From contig JBEKSR010000028.1 in the NCBI GenBank assembly GCA_049516835.1, positions 1 to 64,000 on the forward strand: a stretch of 64,000 bases of DNA, read 5' to 3'. The notes below the pieces were generated by a model. It searched no databases, was not told where the DNA came from, and saw nothing but the letters and a program-made list of their open reading frames with translations. The first letter of the stretch is position 1. Each line of letters starts with the position of its first letter. This document shows, piece after piece, positions 25,650-35,351 of this stretch. The stretch comes from Fen-178 sp049516835 (GTDB taxonomy: Bacteria; Acidobacteriota; Terriglobia; Bryobacterales; Bryobacteraceae). Both the position numbers and the translations under genes were made by a program.

Positions 25650-28646
25650 ATGATAAGTGAAGGTTACGAGCGTTTCCCGCTTTCGGCGGCTGGTCTGGCG
25701 CTGGCGTTGGTCGTCTCGGCCGCGCTAGTCCATGCGCAGTCCAGCATCCCGGTCCAGGACCTGCCCAATATGGGCCAGCAGATTACGCCGCTGGCGCCCC
25801 AGGGTTCCCGGTTCGATATGCTGAACCCCGATCTGCCCGACCGGCCAGACTGGCTGGCCAGCCAGGCGGCCACCTCCGTGGTGAGTCCGGATCGCAAGAC
25901 CATGCTGGTTCTGACCAGCGGGTTCAACCGCGTCTACTCGCTGGGCGTCCCGGCGCCGCCGTACCCATGGTACACGCCGGACTCGAACGAGTACGTGTTC
26001 ATCTACGACATTTCCAAGCAGGCGCCGGTCAAGACGCAAGTGGTGCAGATCGCCAATAGCTACCACGGGATTGTCTTCGATCCATCCGGCACGGCGTTCT
26101 ACGTGGCCGGCGGCCCTAGCGACAATGTCCATATCTTTACCCGGAGCGCCGGCGGAACCTGGGGGGAGGCGCAAGGTTCGGCGCTGGCCTTGGGCCACAA
26201 TGGTCTGGGCATTGGCCTTAACTTGACGCCTAACGGCGCCGTCGCCATAAACAGCCAGGTGGGCGTGAGTCCTTGCGCCGCCGGCGTGGCCGTCTCGATC
26301 GATGGCCAGACGCTGGTGGTGGCAAATTACTACAACGACTCGATCACGGTGTTCACCGGAGGCCTCGGTCACTGGTCGAAGCTATCGGAACTGGATCTGC
26401 GCCCCGGCAAGAGCGACCCCGCGATGTCGGGCATTGCGGGCGGCGAGTATCCATTCTGGGTGGTTGTGAAGGGTAACGGACCGGGCGCGACAGCGTATGT
26501 ATCCAGCATTCGCGACCGCGAGATCGTGGTAGTGAAGCTGAGCGCGCCGCCGGCTGTCGCGGCCCGGATCCCAGTGAAGGGCCAACCCAACAAGATGACG
26601 CTGAACGCGGCCCAGACGCTTCTGTACGTCGCCGCGGACCAGTCGGATACGGTGGACGTAATCGACACCAGGACGAACGCGGTACTCGCGGCCATCCCGC
26701 TAATCGTGACCGCGCCGTCGATGCCTGCCTGGCTGGCGCAGTACAAGGGCGCGAACCCCAACAGCGTGACGCTCTCGCCGGATGAGCAGCAACTCTACGT
26801 TACCGATGGCAATCTGAATTGCGTCTCCGTGGTGGCGCTGGACGGAACCAATGGCGGCGGCCATGTAGTGGGTCTCATCCCGACCGGCTGGTACCCGAAC
26901 TCAGCCAGCTTCAGCGGCGATGGCAACTCGGTGTACGTGGTCAATGCGAAGTCGCCCACGGGCGCGAATCCCGAGTGGTGCTATGGGGGCTACGGGCCGC
27001 CCAACTCGCCCAATTGCGAGCCGTCGAACGAGTATAATCCCCAGAAGACCAAAGCCGGCCTCCAGAGCTTCCCGCGCCCCAGTGCGGCGCAGCTCACGAC
27101 GCTTACGGCGCAGGTAGCCGCGAACAACCGGTTCTCCAGCACCGAGAGCGACAACGACCTCGCGGTCATGGCGGCCGTGCGCCAGGGCATCCAGCACGTG
27201 ATCTTCATCATCAAGGAAAACCGGACTTACGACCAGATTCTGGGTGACCTGAAAGACGCCGCCGGCAACCCGATTGGCAATGGCGATCCCACCTTGACTG
27301 AGTTTGGAGAGGCGATCACGCCGAATCACCATAGTCTGGCGCGAACCTTCGTCACTCTGGACAACTTCATGGACACCGCCGAAGTCAGCTATGACGGCTG
27401 GCTGTGGTCCACTTCGGCTCAAGCCCCCGACGTGGTGGAACACCAATTCCCGGTGGCCTACGCGGCGCGCGGCCTCAGCCTGGACGGGGGTGTGAATCGC
27501 AATGTGAATGTTGCCCTTTTGCCCCCCGAGCGCCAACTCGCCAATCCCTTCACATCGGCCGATCCGGATGTGTTGCCGGGCCACACCGACACGGGTGCGC
27601 CGGACGGGCCGAACAATGAAGTGAATACCGGCTATTTGTGGAACGCCGCGCTGCGGGCGCATCTCACGGTTCGCAACTATGGTTTCTTCATCGACGGTAC
27701 CCTCTATGGAACCGCCGTCTTGGCCATTCCCGTGCTGCGCGACCCGTTCTCGACCAATACCACCGTGGCCTACGCCGCGGATGTCGAGCTCGCCCCGTTC
27801 ACCGATCCGTTCTTCCGCGGTTTCGACAACTCGCTTCCGGATTATTGGCGTTACAAAGAGTGGGCCCGGGACTTCGACGCCCGATACGCCGATGCCCATC
27901 ACGCCGGGCGCAGCGTAGGGACTCTGCCTTCGTTGACCCTGGTTCGCTTCATGCACGATCACACGGGAAACTACGCGGTCGCGATTGACGGCGTGAATAC
28001 GCCGGACCTGGAGGTAGCCGATAACGACTATGCGGTCGGCTTGTTGGTTCAGAAGATCGCCAACAGCCCCTACGCCAACAACACACTGATCTTTGCGATT
28101 GAAGACGACGCGCAGGATGGCGGCGACCACGTCGATTCGCACCGCAGCACCACGTACGTCGTGGGCCCCTACGTGAAACGGGGCGCGGTGGTCTCGACAA
28201 GGTACAACACGCTCGACCTCCTGCGCACGATCGAAGAGGTTCTGGGCCTCCCGCCGATGAACCTGAACGACGCGCTCGCCAGGCCCATGGCCGACATCTT
28301 CAACAAGACGCCGAGCCCGTGGGGCTTCACAGCCGCTCCCTCGGCGATTCTCTACAATACGTCGCTGCCGCTGCCTCCCAAGCGGGCCGGCCTGACGGTG
28401 CCAAAACCGGCGCACAACGCGAAGTACTGGGCGCGGGTCACGAAGGGAATGGACTTCAGCACCGAAGATCGTCTCGATCCCAGGAACTTCAACCGCATTC
28501 TCTGGAAAGGGATGATGGGCAACAAACCATATCCCGCCGGGCTGGCCGGAATAGAGCCGAGCCAGGACCGCGAGGAACTCCTCGAGCGTGACCAGCGGTC
28601 ACTGAAGCAGAAGGTGGCGCCGGCGTCGAAGACGGGCTCGGAGTGA
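25650..28646 (+). CDS. Secreted YncE-like propeller fused to a phosphoesterase
   Basis: The 998-residue protein has a signal peptide ending AALVHAQS, an N-terminal YncE-type propeller (SVVSPDRKTMLVLTSGFNR; KMTLNAAQTLLYVAADQSD; SVTLSPDEQQLYVTDGNLN) to about residue 470, and a phosphoesterase/phospholipase C-like domain (PF04185 type) from HVIFIIKENRTYDQILGDL to EDDAQDGGDHVDSHRS. AAAGGAG precedes the ATG. It probably acts in the periplasm; substrate unknown. The following gene starts within a few bases of its stop. Confidence 0.85.
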   Translation: MISEGYERFPLSAAGLALALVVSAALVHAQSSIPVQDLPNMGQQITPLAPQGSRFDMLNPDLPDRPDWLASQAATSVVSPDRKTMLVLTSGFNRVYSLGVPAPPYPWYTPDSNEYVFIYDISKQAPVKTQVVQIANSYHGIVFDPSGTAFYVAGGPSDNVHIFTRSAGGTWGEAQGSALALGHNGLGIGLNLTPNGAVAINSQVGVSPCAAGVAVSIDGQTLVVANYYNDSITVFTGGLGHWSKLSELDLRPGKSDPAMSGIAGGEYPFWVVVKGNGPGATAYVSSIRDREIVVVKLSAPPAVAARIPVKGQPNKMTLNAAQTLLYVAADQSDTVDVIDTRTNAVLAAIPLIVTAPSMPAWLAQYKGANPNSVTLSPDEQQLYVTDGNLNCVSVVALDGTNGGGHVVGLIPTGWYPNSASFSGDGNSVYVVNAKSPTGANPEWCYGGYGPPNSPNCEPSNEYNPQKTKAGLQSFPRPSAAQLTTLTAQVAANNRFSSTESDNDLAVMAAVRQGIQHVIFIIKENRTYDQILGDLKDAAGNPIGNGDPTLTEFGEAITPNHHSLARTFVTLDNFMDTAEVSYDGWLWSTSAQAPDVVEHQFPVAYAARGLSLDGGVNRNVNVALLPPERQLANPFTSADPDVLPGHTDTGAPDGPNNEVNTGYLWNAALRAHLTVRNYGFFIDGTLYGTAVLAIPVLRDPFSTNTTVAYAADVELAPFTDPFFRGFDNSLPDYWRYKEWARDFDARYADAHHAGRSVGTLPSLTLVRFMHDHTGNYAVAIDGVNTPDLEVADNDYAVGLLVQKIANSPYANNTLIFAIEDDAQDGGDHVDSHRSTTYVVGPYVKRGAVVSTRYNTLDLLRTIEEVLGLPPMNLNDALARPMADIFNKTPSPWGFTAAPSAILYNTSLPLPPKRAGLTVPKPAHNAKYWARVTKGMDFSTEDRLDPRNFNRILWKGMMGNKPYPAGLAGIEPSQDREELLERDQRSLKQKVAPASKTGSE

Positions 28647-28651
28647 GCTTT

Positions 28652-29689
28652 ATGCGCATGAAATCGTTTCATCTTTTGGGATTGATTGCTCTGGCTGCCG
28701 CCACGCTCCACAGCCAACCGGCGAATGGAGCCGTCTATTGGTCCACTGTGCCGCCGGATTGCACCAGCCTGGCGGGAGAGTCGCCCGTGGCGATCGCCAA
28801 TTCGTCGGGGAAGACGGTCGGCTATTCCTGCTATGTGAGCGGGACCTTCGTATGGCTCGCCGCGGGCGGGGGGTGGAGCAGCGCGATCCGCGTGGCTGCG
28901 CCCGCTTCGGCCGCCATCGGTGTCGACTATACGTTCTACGACGCGAGTGGGCACAACCTGAACCTAGACACCACCATTGGCAGCGGCTCGTCAACCACAT
29001 CCGGCAACGATGTGAACTTTGCCTTGTCCCCCAATCAGCCCGCGGAAATCGGCCTGCTTGGCGCCACCAGCGACGCTCCGAGGTACGGCTCCACGGCGAC
29101 CGGCTCGGTGTACGCGGTGTTCTACTGCCCCGACGCAACCACTTGCGGCAACGTGGTCCCGCAGTTGCTCTATTCGGCGCTGCCCGCCACTCCATGGGCG
29201 CTGAGCGTGCCGATCTCGTGGGACACCGAGCTGTGGACCCAGTGGTCGGCGGAGGGCATCGACGACGGCGGCCCGCATCGGGTGTCCCTGGTGATCTACA
29301 ACGAAGACATAAACGCCACCAGCTACACGGTCCGGGTCTACGACAGTACGGGATCCCTTGCCGGGACGGGCACAACACCTTTGATTCCTCCTCTGCAACC
29401 GCTCGGCAACGGTTCCTTCGGGGAAGGAGGGACATATGGGGCACTGCTGTCGGACGTGATTTCGACGCGGTTGCCGGCGGGCGTCTTCAAGGTCCTGGTC
29501 GACGGCGGGTCGAAGTATTCCGCGGTCGAGGCGCTCCAGTTTAACGGGCTGTCCGCCACCGCCTTGCAGGTTGGCTATGACAGCGCGCCCGGTTCGGGTT
29601 CGAGGGCCGCGTCGGTCGAGCGAATGAATATCAGGAGCGCGCGCGTGGCGTCCACACTAAAGCAGGTGTGTAGCGCGCTGGAAAAGTAA
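28652..29689 (+). CDS. Exported beta-rich protein, unknown function
   Basis: The 345-residue product has a signal peptide (MRMKSFHLLGLIALAAATLHS). The rest is Gly/Ser/Thr-rich and beta-type, with several short Cys-containing segments (DCTSLAG, GYSCYVSG, CPDATTCGNV). No family recognised. A GTG three codons earlier would overlap the upstream stop as GTGA; the ATG is preferred for its signal peptide and the GAGTGAG upstream. It is co-transcribed with the propeller phosphoesterase. Confidence 0.65.
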   Translation: MRMKSFHLLGLIALAAATLHSQPANGAVYWSTVPPDCTSLAGESPVAIANSSGKTVGYSCYVSGTFVWLAAGGGWSSAIRVAAPASAAIGVDYTFYDASGHNLNLDTTIGSGSSTTSGNDVNFALSPNQPAEIGLLGATSDAPRYGSTATGSVYAVFYCPDATTCGNVVPQLLYSALPATPWALSVPISWDTELWTQWSAEGIDDGGPHRVSLVIYNEDINATSYTVRVYDSTGSLAGTGTTPLIPPLQPLGNGSFGEGGTYGALLSDVISTRLPAGVFKVLVDGGSKYSAVEALQFNGLSATALQVGYDSAPGSGSRAASVERMNIRSARVASTLKQVCSALEK

Positions 29690-29697
29690 AACCCGGT

Positions 29698-31884
29698 TTA
29701 TTCGACCCGTTGCAGAATAACCGCGGTAGCGTCGAAATCGCCGCGCAGATTCAGGTTCAGGCCCGCCTTCATGAGGTAGGCGCCGCTCAGTTGGGGCGGC
29801 GCGTCCACCAGTTTCCCGTCAATCGACTCGACGCGGTAGACCGCGCGCTCGTCGAGACCACGCAGGCCAATCACGGGCGCCGCCGTGTTGTATTGCTGCG
29901 AGTGCCGGAAGGCGAACAGCACGGCCTGCCTGCCGTCGGACGACACGTATTGGTTGGCGGCGACATCGTTTCGCGGCGACAAGAGGCGATACAGGCTGCC
30001 GGTCTGAACCGTCGTCCGGATGCGCTTGTAGACCGCGATCATCTTCACCGCCATCTCTGAATCCTGCTCGGTCCAGTGGTTCAGGTTCGCCCCGATCCCC
30101 AGCGCGCCCTGCATGGCCACCAGGAACCGGAACGCCAGCGGAGTGCTTCGGCCATTCATGTTGGGAACGTCGGTCACCCACGCGGACATGATTTTCGGAG
30201 CATAGGCCTGGGTGAATCCCTCCTGAATGCGCAGGCGGTCGAAGGCTTCGGTGTTGTCGGAGGTCCAGACTTCCTCGACGCGCTGAAGAATGCCGAGGTC
30301 TATGCGCCCGCCGCCGCCCGAGCACGATTCGATTTCGAGCTGGGGATGCCGCGCGCGCAGGCGGTCGATGATCTCGTACAGGTTGCGGACGTACTCCACC
30401 CACAGCTTTCTCTGATCCGCCGGCGCCGCCTCCGGCCAGCCCGGTTCGGAAAAGGTCCGGTTCATGTCCCACTTGAAATAACGAATGTGGTTCTCGCCGG
30501 CGAGCTTGTCGAGCACCGTGAACAGGTGCTCTTTCACGTCGTTGCGCGCCAGGTTCAAAACCATCTGGTTGCGCAGCTCGCTGCGCGGCCGGCCCGGAAA
30601 GTTCATGACCCAATCGGGATGCTGGCGATACAGGTCGCTATCGGCGTTGACCATCTCCGGCTCGACCCACAGGCCGAAGTCCATGCCGAGGCCGTTCACG
30701 TGGTCGATGAGGCCTTTCAAGCCTTGTGGGAATTTTTTCGGATTTACGACCCAGTCGCCCAGGCCGGCGTGGTCGTCGTTGCGCGCGCCGAACCATCCGT
30801 CATCCATCACGAACAGCTCGACCCCCAGTTTGGCGGCCTTGTCCGCCAGTTCCGTCTGGCCGGCTTCGTTGACGTTGAAGGTGGTCGCCTCCCACGAGTT
30901 GTAGAGCACCGGACGCAGGCGGGATGCAGCGCCGCCGGGCAGAATCTGCTCCCGCTCGAAGCGGTGCAGGGTGCGCGAGGCGCCGCCGAAGCCGCTCTCG
31001 GAGAAGCCGGCGTAGAACTCAGGCGTCTCGAGCGTCTCGCCGGGCTTCAGCGGGTACGAGAAATCGAACGTGTTGAACCCGCCCGTGACGCGCACCTGCC
31101 GGTAGGGCGTCTGCTCGACGGTGATGCGCCAGTTCCCGCTCCACCCCAGCGCGCCGAACCAGACGCGCCCATTCTCCTCGGTGGCGTCGCCGGCGTCGAT
31201 GGCGAACCACGGGTTGATATTGTGGCCGGTGTGTCCCAGGCGGCTCTCCAGCACCTTCATTCCCTCGTGAACCGGCTCGCGGTTGAGCTGCGTTTCGGCG
31301 GCCCACCGGCCAGTGAGATAACTGAGCTGGTATCCGTCTCCTGGCGGCAGGTTCCAGGTCGCCGATTGCGCGCTCTCCACCACTAGGGGCCGCGCGGTCC
31401 CGTTGCGGATGGTGGCACTGCGCCGCAGGATGCCCTGTTCCGGATACACGCGGTAGTGGAGCGTCGCTTCGATGGCGTCGCGAATGTCGCGCAGCGTGAT
31501 ATCCAAATCGTTCTCCTGAATGCGATGCGAGACGTAGCGCAGAACCAGGTCGCGATTGCCGTCCTCGCGCGTGATCTTAAGCGCCGGCTCGGAGTAGCGA
31601 GGCCCGCCCCAACCGGGGAACTCCTCGTTCTCGAGCATCTGGCGGGGATCGAAGGAGGAGATATCTCGACGCTCCGGCGGCGCCGCCAGATCGTCCATAC
31701 GCCACAGCGGCGCGCCCCAATACAGATGCCGCAGCGACCAATCCGCGCCAATTCCCATGGCGTAGGAGCTCTGGCGCGTGGTCAACAGCCAGACCTTGCG
31801 GGATTCGGAATACTGAATCGCCTGGGCCGAAAGCGTAGCGGCCGCCAGCAGGGGGATACAGAAGAAAGCAACCGGGCGTCTCAT
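29698..31884 (-). CDS. Alpha-galactosidase, GH36
   Basis: The 728-residue protein matches GH36: a beta-sandwich N-domain, YNSWEATTFNVNEAGQTELA and FVMDDGWFGARNDDHAGLGDW in the barrel, the nucleophile Asp in YFKWDMNRTFSE, CSGGGGRIDLGIL, and the acid/base Asp in WTSDNTEAFDR. It releases terminal alpha-galactose. A signal peptide (MRRPVAFFCIPLLAAATLSAQ) marks it as exported; the longer upstream frame is not used. Its start faces the VapBC promoter. Confidence 0.92.
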   Translation of the reverse strand: MRRPVAFFCIPLLAAATLSAQAIQYSESRKVWLLTTRQSSYAMGIGADWSLRHLYWGAPLWRMDDLAAPPERRDISSFDPRQMLENEEFPGWGGPRYSEPALKITREDGNRDLVLRYVSHRIQENDLDITLRDIRDAIEATLHYRVYPEQGILRRSATIRNGTARPLVVESAQSATWNLPPGDGYQLSYLTGRWAAETQLNREPVHEGMKVLESRLGHTGHNINPWFAIDAGDATEENGRVWFGALGWSGNWRITVEQTPYRQVRVTGGFNTFDFSYPLKPGETLETPEFYAGFSESGFGGASRTLHRFEREQILPGGAASRLRPVLYNSWEATTFNVNEAGQTELADKAAKLGVELFVMDDGWFGARNDDHAGLGDWVVNPKKFPQGLKGLIDHVNGLGMDFGLWVEPEMVNADSDLYRQHPDWVMNFPGRPRSELRNQMVLNLARNDVKEHLFTVLDKLAGENHIRYFKWDMNRTFSEPGWPEAAPADQRKLWVEYVRNLYEIIDRLRARHPQLEIESCSGGGGRIDLGILQRVEEVWTSDNTEAFDRLRIQEGFTQAYAPKIMSAWVTDVPNMNGRSTPLAFRFLVAMQGALGIGANLNHWTEQDSEMAVKMIAVYKRIRTTVQTGSLYRLLSPRNDVAANQYVSSDGRQAVLFAFRHSQQYNTAAPVIGLRGLDERAVYRVESIDGKLVDAPPQLSGAYLMKAGLNLNLRGDFDATAVILQRVE

Positions 31885-31933
31885 AATCGACACCCAGTAT
31901 AGCGTGGGAGCAAGCTCCGGACCGCCCTGCATC

Positions 31934-31961
31934 ATGACAGCACTCGCGGTGATGCTATGAT
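31934..31961 (+). promoter_or_regulatory. Promoter of vapBC, possibly leaderless
   Basis: ATGACA (31934-31939) and TATGAT (31956-31961) with a 16-base spacer fit a sigma-70 consensus well. The vapB ATG begins only eight bases after the -10 box, so transcription would start at or beside the ATG, giving a leaderless mRNA. No Shine-Dalgarno precedes the ATG. Confidence 0.45.
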
Positions 31962-31969
31962 GCCTATAT

Positions 31970-32233
31970 ATGCGGACCACGGTCACTCTGGATCCGGATG
32001 TGGAGCGCGTGCTTCAGACCGCCATGCGGGAGCGCGGGGTCCCATTCAAACAGGCCCTCAACGATGCCATCCGGGCGGGACTGATGCGGGAAGGTCCCCG
32101 CCGGAAGCGCCGTTTCGTTCAAAAGACCTACTCGCTCGGCTCCGAGCAGAATTTCCGCTGGGATAAGGCCCTGGCCGCCGCCGACGCGATCGAGGACGAA
32201 GAGTTGAGCCGCAGGCTGACACTGCGTAAATGA
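31970..32233 (+). CDS. vapB: VapB-type antitoxin
   Basis: The 87-residue protein begins MRTTVTLDPDVERVLQTAMR, a ribbon-helix-helix DNA-binding start, and continues with the helical FKQALNDAIRAGL. The C-terminus (RFVQKTYSLG...) is the toxin-wrapping part typical of VapB partners of PIN toxins. It overlaps vapC by four bases (ATGA). The complex normally represses the promoter just upstream. Confidence 0.8.
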   Translation: MRTTVTLDPDVERVLQTAMRERGVPFKQALNDAIRAGLMREGPRRKRRFVQKTYSLGSEQNFRWDKALAAADAIEDEELSRRLTLRK

Positions 32234-32658
32234 AACTGCTCGACGCCAACCTGCTGCTCTACGCGGTGAACAGGGACGCCCCGCTACATGCCAAGGCCAA
32301 AGCCTGGCTGGAGACAACCCTCTCCGGGCGCGAGACCGTGGCCTTCTCGTGGAACGTGATCCTGGCGTTCGTGCGGCTGACCACCCGGCCGGGCCTCTTT
32401 CGCAATCCCCTGTCCCCCGAGCGCACTTTCGACCTGGTGGCCGACTGGCTGGATCAAGGGCCCGCTACGGTGGTGAATCCGGGGCCGAGGCACCTGGCGA
32501 TTCTGCGAGACCTGCTCACCTCGCTCGGAACGGGCGGCAATCTTACGTCTGACGCCCATCTTGCCGCGCTCGCCATCGAGCAGAACGCCGAACTTTGCTC
32601 GTGCGATGCCGATTTTGCCCGCTTCCCAGGCCTTCATTGGCGAAACCCGCTGAGGTAG
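32230..32658 (+). CDS. vapC: VapC PIN-domain toxin ribonuclease
   Basis: The 142-residue PIN protein has the expected acidic residues: Asp5 in LLDANLLLYAVNRD, a Glu in the WLETTLSGRE region, and the C-terminal Asp residues in LTSDAHLAALAI and CSCDADFARFPG. PIN toxins cleave RNA in a metal-dependent way, often tRNA. The four-base overlap with vapB couples their translation. The gene converges on nuoH with 37 bases between. Confidence 0.85.
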   Translation: MKLLDANLLLYAVNRDAPLHAKAKAWLETTLSGRETVAFSWNVILAFVRLTTRPGLFRNPLSPERTFDLVADWLDQGPATVVNPGPRHLAILRDLLTSLGTGGNLTSDAHLAALAIEQNAELCSCDADFARFPGLHWRNPLR

Positions 32659-32668
32659 CGGCGACGCG

Positions 32669-32686
32669 GCAGGCACGAGTGCCTGC
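32669..32686. terminator. Hairpin between vapC and nuoH
   Basis: Perfect arms GCAGGCAC and GTGCCTGC with a two-base loop lie between the ends of two convergent genes. There is no T-run on either side, so it is at most a weak terminator, or a repeat of the GCAGGCA class. Confidence 0.35.
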
Positions 32687-32695
32687 GCCACACGG

Positions 32696-33874
32696 CTACG
32701 CGTGCCGCGTCATCCCCAGCACCGCATTGATGAGCACCGCCGCCATCCCCACCGGGATGGCGATCTTCCAGCCGATATTCATGAGCTGGTCGTAGCGGAA
32801 ACGCGGGAACGTGCCGCGGAACCAGATCAGCAGGTAAATGATGGTCGAGACCTTGAGCAGGAACCAGAAGAGGCCGATCACGGCGTGGTTCACCACCGGA
32901 ATCGCGAAAACCGCGCCGATCAGCACCAGCGTCAGGGCGGTGAGAACCAGCACCACCTGCTGAATCCGTTCTTTCAGCGGCTTCACCAACAGCAGCGTCA
33001 GGCCGCCGGAGCCGACGAACAGCAGCACCGGAAAGGCCACGTTGAGCGGCACATCCAGCCAGCCCACGCTGGGGAAGGGGCGCAGCCAGCCGCCCCAGAA
33101 GAGCGTCACGGCTACCGAGGCCACCACGAAGACGTTGGCGTACTCGGCGAGGAAATAGAGCGCAAAGCGGAAACCGCTGTACTCGGTGTGGAAGCCGTCC
33201 ACCAGCTCGGATTCGGCTTCCGGCAGGTCGAACGGCGTGCGGTTGGTTTCGGCGGTGGCGGCGATGAGGTACACCGCGAACGGAACGATCATGAAGAAGT
33301 AGTTGTCGAAGACGAACCACACGCCGCGGTCCAGTTGGGCCTTGACGATGCCTTGCAGGCTGAGCGTGCCCGCCGCCATCACGGCGGAAACCAGCGCGAA
33401 CGCCAGGGCCACTTCGTAGCTCACCAATTGCGCCGCGGCGCGCAGCGCGCCCATCAGCGGGTAATGGCTGTTGGAAGACCAGCCGCCGAGGACGATTCCC
33501 AGAATCCCCACCGCGGACGTGGCCGAAATCACCAGCAGTCCCACGTTCACGTCGGCCACGAAAATATTCCTGGCGAACGGCAGAACCGCGAAAGCCGTGA
33601 GCGCGGTGATGGTGGAAACGCACGGCGCGAACCAGAAGATGGCCTGGTCGGCGCCCGACGGGATGATGTCTTCCTTGAGTATCAGCTTGAAGGCGTCGGC
33701 GATGGGTTGCAGCAGCCCGTGCGGCCCCACGCGCATGGGTCCCAGGCGCACCTGGAAATCGGCCAGGACCTTGCGCTCCACCAGCGAAAGGTATCCGGCC
33801 ACCAGTGTGACGATCAATATGATGGCCAGCGCCACCGCCGACGCGATCCACGGATTTGCCATAGCCGTCTGCAT
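32696..33874 (-). CDS. nuoH: NADH-quinone oxidoreductase subunit H
   Basis: The 392-residue membrane protein carries the NuoH signatures: ERKVLADFQVRLGPMRVGPHG in the first loop and EAESELVDGFHTEYSGFRFAL, lining the quinone tunnel. About eight transmembrane helices are visible. AAGGA precedes the start. It is the last gene of this operon, after nuoN, whereas nuoH normally sits between nuoG and nuoI. Seven bases separate it from nuoN. Confidence 0.92.
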   Translation of the reverse strand: MQTAMANPWIASAVALAIILIVTLVAGYLSLVERKVLADFQVRLGPMRVGPHGLLQPIADAFKLILKEDIIPSGADQAIFWFAPCVSTITALTAFAVLPFARNIFVADVNVGLLVISATSAVGILGIVLGGWSSNSHYPLMGALRAAAQLVSYEVALAFALVSAVMAAGTLSLQGIVKAQLDRGVWFVFDNYFFMIVPFAVYLIAATAETNRTPFDLPEAESELVDGFHTEYSGFRFALYFLAEYANVFVVASVAVTLFWGGWLRPFPSVGWLDVPLNVAFPVLLFVGSGGLTLLLVKPLKERIQQVVLVLTALTLVLIGAVFAIPVVNHAVIGLFWFLLKVSTIIYLLIWFRGTFPRFRYDQLMNIGWKIAIPVGMAAVLINAVLGMTRHA

Positions 33875-33881
33875 ATCGTCC

Positions 33882-35351
33882 TTACCGCAACAGCGAAGTC
33901 TGCGCCAGGCGCAGGAAGGGCTCGGGGTAGATGCCGATGGCGAGCGTCAGCACGCCGCTCACCACCAGCGCCACCCGCAGTCCGAAGCTCGTGGCCAGCG
34001 GGGCCTTTTCGGTGACCTCGCCGATGAACATGCTGCGCACAATCTTGAAGTAGTAATAGATCGCCACCGCCACGTACAGGGTAGCCACCACCGCCAGCGT
34101 GTAATGCCTGGTCTGAATCAGCGCCAGGAAGATGTAGTACTTGCCCAGGAACCCGGCGGTGGGCGGGATGCCCGCCAGCGAGAGCAGAAAGATCAGCATG
34201 AGGATGGCGTGGCCGGGGCTCTTGCGCATCAGGCCGGAGATGTCGTCGAGATCTTCTCCGATGATGTTCTGGCGGCGCAGCGCCACCACCACCAGGAACG
34301 CCCCCAGGTTCATGAAGGTGTACACCATGACATACACCGCGATGCCGTTGATGCCGGTGTCGTTACCCGCCACCAGGCCCAGCAGCATGTAGCCGGCGTG
34401 CGAGATGGAGCTATAGGCCAGCAGCCGCTTGATGTTGGTCTGATTGATGGCGGCCAGGTTCCCCAGCGTCAGGCTGGCCACCGCCACCGCCGCCAGCAGC
34501 GGCTCCCAGGCTTCGCGCGATCCGGCCAACGGGCCGAGGAAAATGCGCAGCAGGAAGGCCATGGAAGCCGCCGTCGACGCCACCGAAAGATAGGCGGTCA
34601 CGGTGGTGGGCGCGCCCTCATAAGCGTCGGGAGCCCACATGTGGAAGGGCACAGCCGAAATCTTGAACAGCAGCCCCACCGAGGTGGTGACGACGGCCAG
34701 CACGACCACCGGGTCCCACGGCGACCGCGCCGCCATGGCCGCCGCGACATCCGCCAGCTTGGTGGAGCCGGCCATGCCGAACATCAGCGAAAAACCGTAA
34801 ACCAGGAACCCGCTGGAGAAAGCGCCCAGCAGCAGGTACTTCAGAGCGGCCTCGTTGGAGCGCTTGTCGCTGCGCAGGAAGCCCACCATGACGTAGAAGG
34901 AGAGCGCCATCAGCTCCAGCCCAATGAACAGCGTGATCAGGTCCGTGCCGGTCGCCAGGAAAAACATGCCGCATTGCGCGAACAGCATCAGCGCGTAATA
35001 TTCGCCGTGATGCTCGCCCGCGATTTCCAGGTACTTGTAGGACACCATGGCCACGATCAGCGCGGCCACCAGGAAAATCCAATTGAAGAAGATGGCGAAG
35101 CCATCCACCGTCACCGAGCCTTGAAAACCGGTGAGTTCCGTCAGGCCGTTGGCCGCCAGGTAGGCGTACTGTTGGTACAGCCCGTAGCCGGTGAAGCCTT
35201 CCGCCAGCGCCACGAAAATCACCAGCCACTTGCGCTGGCGCGGGTCGGGAAAGATGAGGAAGTCGAACAGCAGGATGGCGCAGCCGAACAACGCCAGCAT
35301 CACGGCCGGGATGATGGTGAAGTGGTCGGCGGATGTGTAGAACTGGCTCAT
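33882..35351 (-). CDS. nuoN: NADH-quinone oxidoreductase subunit N
   Basis: The 489-residue antiporter-like subunit has about 14 helices and NuoN motifs: GLELMALSFYVMVGF, KISAVPFHMWAPDAYEGAPT, with the conserved Lys, and LLAYSSISHAGYMLLG. It forms part of the proton-pumping arm. GGAGGTC precedes the ATG, and its start overlaps the nuoM stop by four bases, so it is coupled to the repeat-coded tail of nuoM. Confidence 0.93.
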   Translation of the reverse strand: MSQFYTSADHFTIIPAVMLALFGCAILLFDFLIFPDPRQRKWLVIFVALAEGFTGYGLYQQYAYLAANGLTELTGFQGSVTVDGFAIFFNWIFLVAALIVAMVSYKYLEIAGEHHGEYYALMLFAQCGMFFLATGTDLITLFIGLELMALSFYVMVGFLRSDKRSNEAALKYLLLGAFSSGFLVYGFSLMFGMAGSTKLADVAAAMAARSPWDPVVVLAVVTTSVGLLFKISAVPFHMWAPDAYEGAPTTVTAYLSVASTAASMAFLLRIFLGPLAGSREAWEPLLAAVAVASLTLGNLAAINQTNIKRLLAYSSISHAGYMLLGLVAGNDTGINGIAVYVMVYTFMNLGAFLVVVALRRQNIIGEDLDDISGLMRKSPGHAILMLIFLLSLAGIPPTAGFLGKYYIFLALIQTRHYTLAVVATLYVAVAIYYYFKIVRSMFIGEVTEKAPLATSFGLRVALVVSGVLTLAIGIYPEPFLRLAQTSLLR

